This document shows, in pieces, positions 61,188 to 64,000 of a stretch of DNA of 64,000 nucleotides (position 1 is the first letter of the stretch; each line of letters starts with the position of its first letter). The translations under genes and the position numbers were made by a program. The notes beneath the pieces were generated by a model, which worked only from the letters and a program-made list of their open reading frames with translations, was not told the origin of the DNA and did not search any database. The stretch is from Dimorphilus gyrociliatus (lineage: Eukaryota > Annelida > Polychaeta > Dinophilidae), in the NCBI GenBank assembly GCA_904063045.1, contig CAJFCJ010000006.1, forward strand, positions 5,224,408 to 5,288,407, written 5' to 3'.

Positions 61188-63384
61188 TCACACAGTTACA
61201 ATATTCTTCAAAGCTCGATTGATCTAAAATTGAAAATTACAATAAAATTAGTCAGAGAAAAGTTTTGTTATAAATACTATTACCTCGTCAAATTTATGTA
61301 TCTGTCTGATGAAAAAGTTTCCATAACGCCTATCTACTTTAGTATCTGCTATGTGAATCATTCCTTCATGAATATAAAAATCGATCTCGGATGCAGTTTG
61401 AAATTCTCCTTCAAGACTGTTAGTTCCTTTGACCCAAACCAAATTCTTCATTTTGTGCTTAAAGCACATGAGTTGCATTTTCAATTCATGATCTTCAATT
61501 TTCATGAAATTCGCAAGCTTGGACAATGGTAGAGTTGTATATAATTTTAAGTAGCTGCGAATGGTTGGTAACATTTGTTGTTGACGAATTTCATCAATAA
61601 ATACACTTAATTGCTGTTGATAGGGTTCCTTATGATAGTTCAGATTCATGTCCTCATAATTGACAGGAATGACCGGTGACAAGAATTTCGGACACGCAAA
61701 AGCAAAACAGGACTCGTATTCAGATTGATCTCTGTAATGAAAAATCAGAATTATTAAGCTTGCTTTTATGTATTTTTATGACAAAATATTATACCCATTT
61801 TGCATCTTCAACATTTTTTCTCCATACTTTTCTTTTAATTGCGAATGAACACTTTCGTCAATTCTCATAGGATGAAGAGTTAAACAGACAGCGAGTAAAG
61901 TCGACATTTGTTCAGATTGTTTAGTTATCTATAAAATGAAAGGAACAACATTGAAAATATTCTCATAAAATTTTCGAATAAGCTTACATTATCATACAAC
62001 ATTTGCCGATTTTGAAAGATTTGCTTCGTTCTTTGTATGTAAAGCAGAATATTTGATAGAGTCCTAATAGCATCTTGATATCGTCTCATCATCATATATG
62101 CGAAAGCCATATAATAGAAAGTAGTAATTTGACAGGAAGGAACCTTGATAAAAGTTCCTTGTGGTTTGCTATTGAAGTCTATATTTTCCAAAACTTTCAA
62201 AGCTTGGTAATAATCACCTAGCAAAGAGTGCAATCTTAACAATCCAATTAACGAAAAATATCCTAACATCTTGTATAGAGTATGTCTACCAAATTCTCCA
62301 GCGACGACGTCTAAATCAGCACATATCTCTGGTTTAGACATTACTTCCAATTGTTGATTAATATTGGATTTATCAACAAGAGAATGCAATACGTTAAGAA
62401 CACTGTGTACGTTCCAAACTTTTTGATTCTGAAGTAGTTTCTCAGTTTCATCTGCTGTCTTACTCTTGGCTTTACATCTATATTGACTAAAAGATTGAAA
62501 TTGATAAATAAATTCATCAATAATATCCCAAAGCCATTGGTTTGGCAACTCTAATGACACAGGTTCGTCAGCCCCTAACATCAGGTTAAATAAGTCACAG
62601 TAATTGTAGTACGATTCAATTCTCTGTTCAAGAGTAGGTCCAGGCTGCAACAATATGTTTAGAGTTAGTTATGATGTACAATTAGTCTTTAGTTTAATAA
62701 TTAATTAGTTATGTTAAACTTACCGTAACCTTAGCATAAATATGTCTAAAGTATAACTCCTTGTACAAAATGTCAAAGATTTCTGTAATGAATTATTTGT
62801 ATCAATATTAAGTATACAGTTAAAGGTAGGTAAATAAGTACCGTTGTCAACGATATTAGATAAATCTCTGACATCAGGCCAAGGTGTTGATTGGTAAAAA
62901 CGTTCAGTAAATTCACTAAAGCCATCGATGTAAGCTGATTGAATTTTCAAAACATCTTGTTCCTTGATTACTTTTTGGAAATATAACAAGAAGTTCTGAA
63001 CAGGAGCGGGAACAGAATGCACCGGACGATACTCTGGTTCGGGTCGTCCCATTTCATTAACTTCATAGTCAAGATTAGGATAGGTTGGATAAGTGTAGGC
63101 ATCATACTGAAGGAAATAAAAAATATTATTTTTTGTCTATACAAATGGCAGACTGTAAGGAAATAGAATTAATATTAATTCTGGCTCTACTGTTACTATA
63201 TAGAGTATATAGCCAATAACTCTTGTGATATTAAAATCGTACGCTATTATCTTTAATATCGAACTAATTTTAAGCCATATTTTAGTGAAAAAATAATAAG
63301 TTATAATGTCTGATCACGCCGTCCGGTACGTACATGGTGCAAACCACTTTCCACGAATTCTTCTTCTCTCCAACCAGTTGCCAT
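61188..63384 (-). CDS. EIF3L: Eukaryotic translation initiation factor 3 subunit L
   Basis: PCI-domain subunit of eIF3, the scaffold that recruits mRNA to the 43S complex. Eight exons join to 549 residues: 63384-63334, 63106-62842, 62782-62724, 62644-61988, 61928-61795, 61731-61284, 61223-61188. Listed are seven blocks; the 62644-61988 block is one long exon. Conserved segments: [110 protein letters not shown] and [20 protein letters not shown]. Vertebrate eIF3L is 564 residues. The first exon encodes only [17 protein letters not shown], whose sequence is poorly conserved, so that start is slightly less certain. Confidence 0.93.
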
Positions 63385-63536
63385 TTTTAATATGGTATCA
63401 GTGATCGAGGCAAGGTTAATAAATCGATTATAATATAGTTTTTATGAAAAATGTGGAGGAAAAACTCCGAAACGTGTTTCACTTAGAGGAAGTGACGTCA
63501 GTGCAAGGCAAAATATTCAGATTTGTTTTTTTCAAA
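63385..63536. promoter_or_regulatory. Compact bidirectional promoter EIF3L / NDUFA6
   Basis: Just 152 bp separate the two start codons, the tightest divergent pair in the window. An in-frame upstream ATG at 63444 would extend NDUFA6, but homology favours the ATG at 63537. Confidence 0.5.
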
Positions 63537-63911
63537 ATGGCGTCAAAAATAATAGGTCAAGGTGCTCGTCAAGTAAAACCGATTTTATCATCGGATTTAA
63601 ACGAAGCTCGCCGAAGAGTATTGAACCTGTACAAAGCTTGGCATCGACAAGTACCGGAAATTTTACACAAGTATGATGTTCCTCTAACACAAGAGCAATG
63701 TCGAAGAAAATTACGAGAAAGATTTGAAGAGCAGAAGAACGTTAGGGACATTAGAGTAATCGACATACTAGTTACCAAAGGCCAATTGGAGTTAGTGGAA
63801 ACGGTAAATATGTGGAAAACAAGATCGCATGTTATGAGGTTTTGGAAAGAGACTGAGATTAAAAAGCCTAAGGACTTTCTGTCCAAGTTTTATGTTGGTC
63901 ATACGGAATAA
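63537..63911 (+). CDS. NDUFA6: NADH dehydrogenase (ubiquinone) 1 alpha subcomplex subunit 6
   Basis: LYR-motif accessory subunit of mitochondrial complex I that binds the acyl carrier protein. One exon, 124 residues from the ATG at 63537; human NDUFA6 is about 128. Conserved parts are [20 protein letters not shown], the [13 protein letters not shown]-type motif (LYK here), [35 protein letters not shown] and the ending [14 protein letters not shown] longer frame begins at 63444, but its extra 31 residues do not look like the family and probably are 5' UTR. Poly(A) signal at 63924-63929. Confidence 0.95.
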   Translation: MASKIIGQGARQVKPILSSDLNEARRRVLNLYKAWHRQVPEILHKYDVPLTQEQCRRKLRERFEEQKNVRDIRVIDILVTKGQLELVETVNMWKTRSHVMRFWKETEIKKPKDFLSKFYVGHTE

Positions 63912-63923
63912 CAATTGTATTAA

Positions 63924-63929
63924 AATAAA
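63924..63929 (+). terminator. AATAAA poly(A) signal of NDUFA6
   Basis: AATAAA 12 bp after the stop codon; a very short 3' UTR in keeping with the compact gene layout. Confidence 0.6.
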
Positions 63930-64000
63930 ATGTCATGGTTTAGATAGTTCTAAATCCTTTTCAAGTTTCAAATAATATTCCGAAACTTGATTTAATTGAT

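Noticed and set aside
63444-63536. N-terminal extension of NDUFA6 from the ATG at 63444
   Set aside because: The extra 31 residues do not match the family; the ATG at 63537 gives the usual length.

Overview
This is nuclear DNA from an animal. It is AT-rich and gene-dense: about 25 protein-coding genes in 64 kb. Most genes are split by GT-AG introns of only about 50-70 bp, and I could join exons in frame by homology for nearly all of them. Gene content (neuroligin-like protein, TRPM channel, POC5, axonemal dynein light chain, testis-type kinase, NACHT-LRR receptor, muskelin, FAM20B) points to a ciliated bilaterian with a compacted genome. A small annelid of the Dimorphilus type would fit; that placement is inference. 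There is no sign of bacterial sequence, rRNA, confident tRNA genes or CRISPR arrays.

Layout. 1-4655: RABGGTA (minus, runs off the left edge) head-to-head with mitochondrial prolyl-tRNA synthetase PARS2 (plus). 4918-12847: a minus-strand row of a neuroligin/cholinesterase-like adhesion protein, thymine DNA glycosylase, FAM20B xylosylkinase and a CENP-V/GFA-fold protein. 13722-19425: SEC62 (minus) and HIRA (plus) share a short promoter. 19814-21715: a TSSK-like kinase and the GDSL esterase IAH1. 22120-26149: CYP4 and NSUN4 (minus). 26936-36464: an SLC43 transporter, a FAM187-like Ig membrane protein apparently fused to a rhodanese domain, PUS10 and PCGF1 (all plus). 36721-39357: DNAL4 (minus) and POC5 (plus) diverge. 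39560-40096: a foldback transposon-like element. 40373-45488: a TRPM channel. 45667-52821: a single-exon 2,384-residue NACHT-LRR protein (minus), diverging from a catalytically dead trypsin homologue (53484-54281). 55412-58004: muskelin (minus). 59032-60905: ABCD4. 61188-63384: EIF3L (minus), head-to-head with NDUFA6 (plus).

Most genes are single-copy housekeeping genes with no operon logic, though many sit as divergent pairs with 150-800 bp between start codons. The unusual items are the Ig-TM-rhodanese fusion, the giant intronless NACHT-LRR gene, a foldback element with long terminal inverted repeats, an NSUN4 lacking the TC-motif cysteine, and several other proteins with lost catalytic residues (trypsin homologue, neuroligin-like protein, TSSK-like kinase, rhodanese domain).
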